Part shown: one piece after another, positions 4,866-5,122 of the stretch
Layout of the letters: each line of letters starts with the position of its first letter
Numbering within the stretch: the stretch's first letter is position 1
Assembly (NCBI GenBank): GCA_937864975.1
Contig: CALMDI010000398.1
Coordinates: forward strand, 1 to 5,122
Direction: 5' to 3'
DNA length: 5,122 nucleotides
DNA from: an uncultured Chloroflexota bacterium
Lineage (GTDB): Bacteria > Chloroflexota > Anaerolineae > Aggregatilineales > Phototrophicaceae
Program-made: the position numbers and the translations under genes
Notes under the pieces: generated by a model
Databases searched by the model: none
Told to the model about the DNA's origin: nothing
What the model saw: the letters and a program-made list of their open reading frames with translations, nothing else

Positions 4866-5122
4866 TTACCCTTTAATCGCGCCGAAGGTCAAACCGCGAA
4901 CCAGATTGCGCTGCGTGACCACCACAAACACAATCGCCGGAATCATCATAATCACGCTCATCGCGCACATGCCGCGCCAGTCCACCGTAAACTGCTCGGT
5001 GAAGGCGAATAATCCGGGCGGGAAGGTGCGGGCGTCGTTGCTGCGCGTGAGCACGCTGGCAATCTGGAACTCGTTCCACGAGGCGAGGAAGGCGAAGATC
5101 GCGGCGGTCGCCAGTCCCGGCA
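4866..5122 (-). CDS. Carbohydrate ABC transporter permease, MalG type (C-terminal 84 residues)
   Basis: This is the C-terminal part of an inner-membrane permease of the CUT1 sugar-import family; the N-terminus lies beyond the right edge. The visible protein begins PGLATAAIFAFLASWNEF, the proline being the end of the EAA loop that contacts the ATPase, followed by a membrane helix. Then come the periplasmic stretch (SNDARTFPPGLFAF, FTVDW), a last membrane helix (MCAMSVIMMIPAIVFVVVTQ) and the cytoplasmic end LVRGLTFGAIKG, the classic MalG-type finish (QR-x2-V-x-GLT-x-GA-x-KG). The stop TAA is at 4868-4866 and the tautomerase gene follows after 5 nt. The sugar cannot be read from this fragment. 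The partner permease and binding protein would be expected to the right. Confidence 0.95.
   Translation of the reverse strand, partial: PGLATAAIFAFLASWNEFQIASVLTRSNDARTFPPGLFAFTEQFTVDWRGMCAMSVIMMIPAIVFVVVTQRNLVRGLTFGAIKG

Overview
The window is 5.1 kb of GC-rich bacterial DNA with six protein-coding genes, two of them cut by the window edges. No rRNA, tRNA, CRISPR array or transposase is visible. The mix of genes points to a heterotrophic bacterium: a GntR/FCD regulator, L-rhamnose mutarotase, a carbohydrate ABC permease, a single-RRM glycine-rich RNA-binding protein and a short 7-bp-periodic intergenic repeat. Chloroflexota is my best guess for the phylum. That is an inference from gene style and the intergenic heptad repeat, not a demonstrated assignment.

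Left part (1-1624), minus strand: a 2-oxoacid dehydrogenase E2 subunit (GTG start at 1009, running off the left edge) lies downstream of an L-rhamnose mutarotase gene (1512 to 1183). The 173-bp gap between them holds an imperfect inverted repeat built of 7-bp units. The mutarotase gene diverges from a GntR/FCD-family regulator gene (1625-2326) across 112 bp that carry recognisable -10 elements for both directions and an AT-rich palindrome. Regulation of the leftward genes by this regulator is the natural inference.

Middle (2327-3051): a 218-bp leader region with two candidate promoters precedes a 147-aa RRM protein with a glycine-rich tail encoded by 21-bp tandem repeats. The gene ends at a strong intrinsic terminator (3011-3045).

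Right part (3052-5122): a 448-aa fumarase/aspartase-superfamily lyase reads rightward. It resembles the bacterial 3-carboxy-cis,cis-muconate cycloisomerase (PcaB-like) branch more than housekeeping PurB. It converges on a leftward pair made of the C-terminus of a MalG-type sugar ABC permease and, 5 nt downstream, a small 4-oxalocrotonate-tautomerase-family protein. A bulged inverted repeat lies between the convergent 3' ends.

Taken together the window looks like a catabolic neighbourhood (sugar uptake, sugar epimer interconversion, acyl-CoA generation, lyase, tautomerase) with a housekeeping-type RNA-binding protein inserted. I did not find convincing evidence of a wholly new system. The points most worth a second look are the tandem subunit-binding domains in E2, the heptad inverted repeat, and the tautomerase lacking the arginine expected at position 39 while sitting in a transporter operon.
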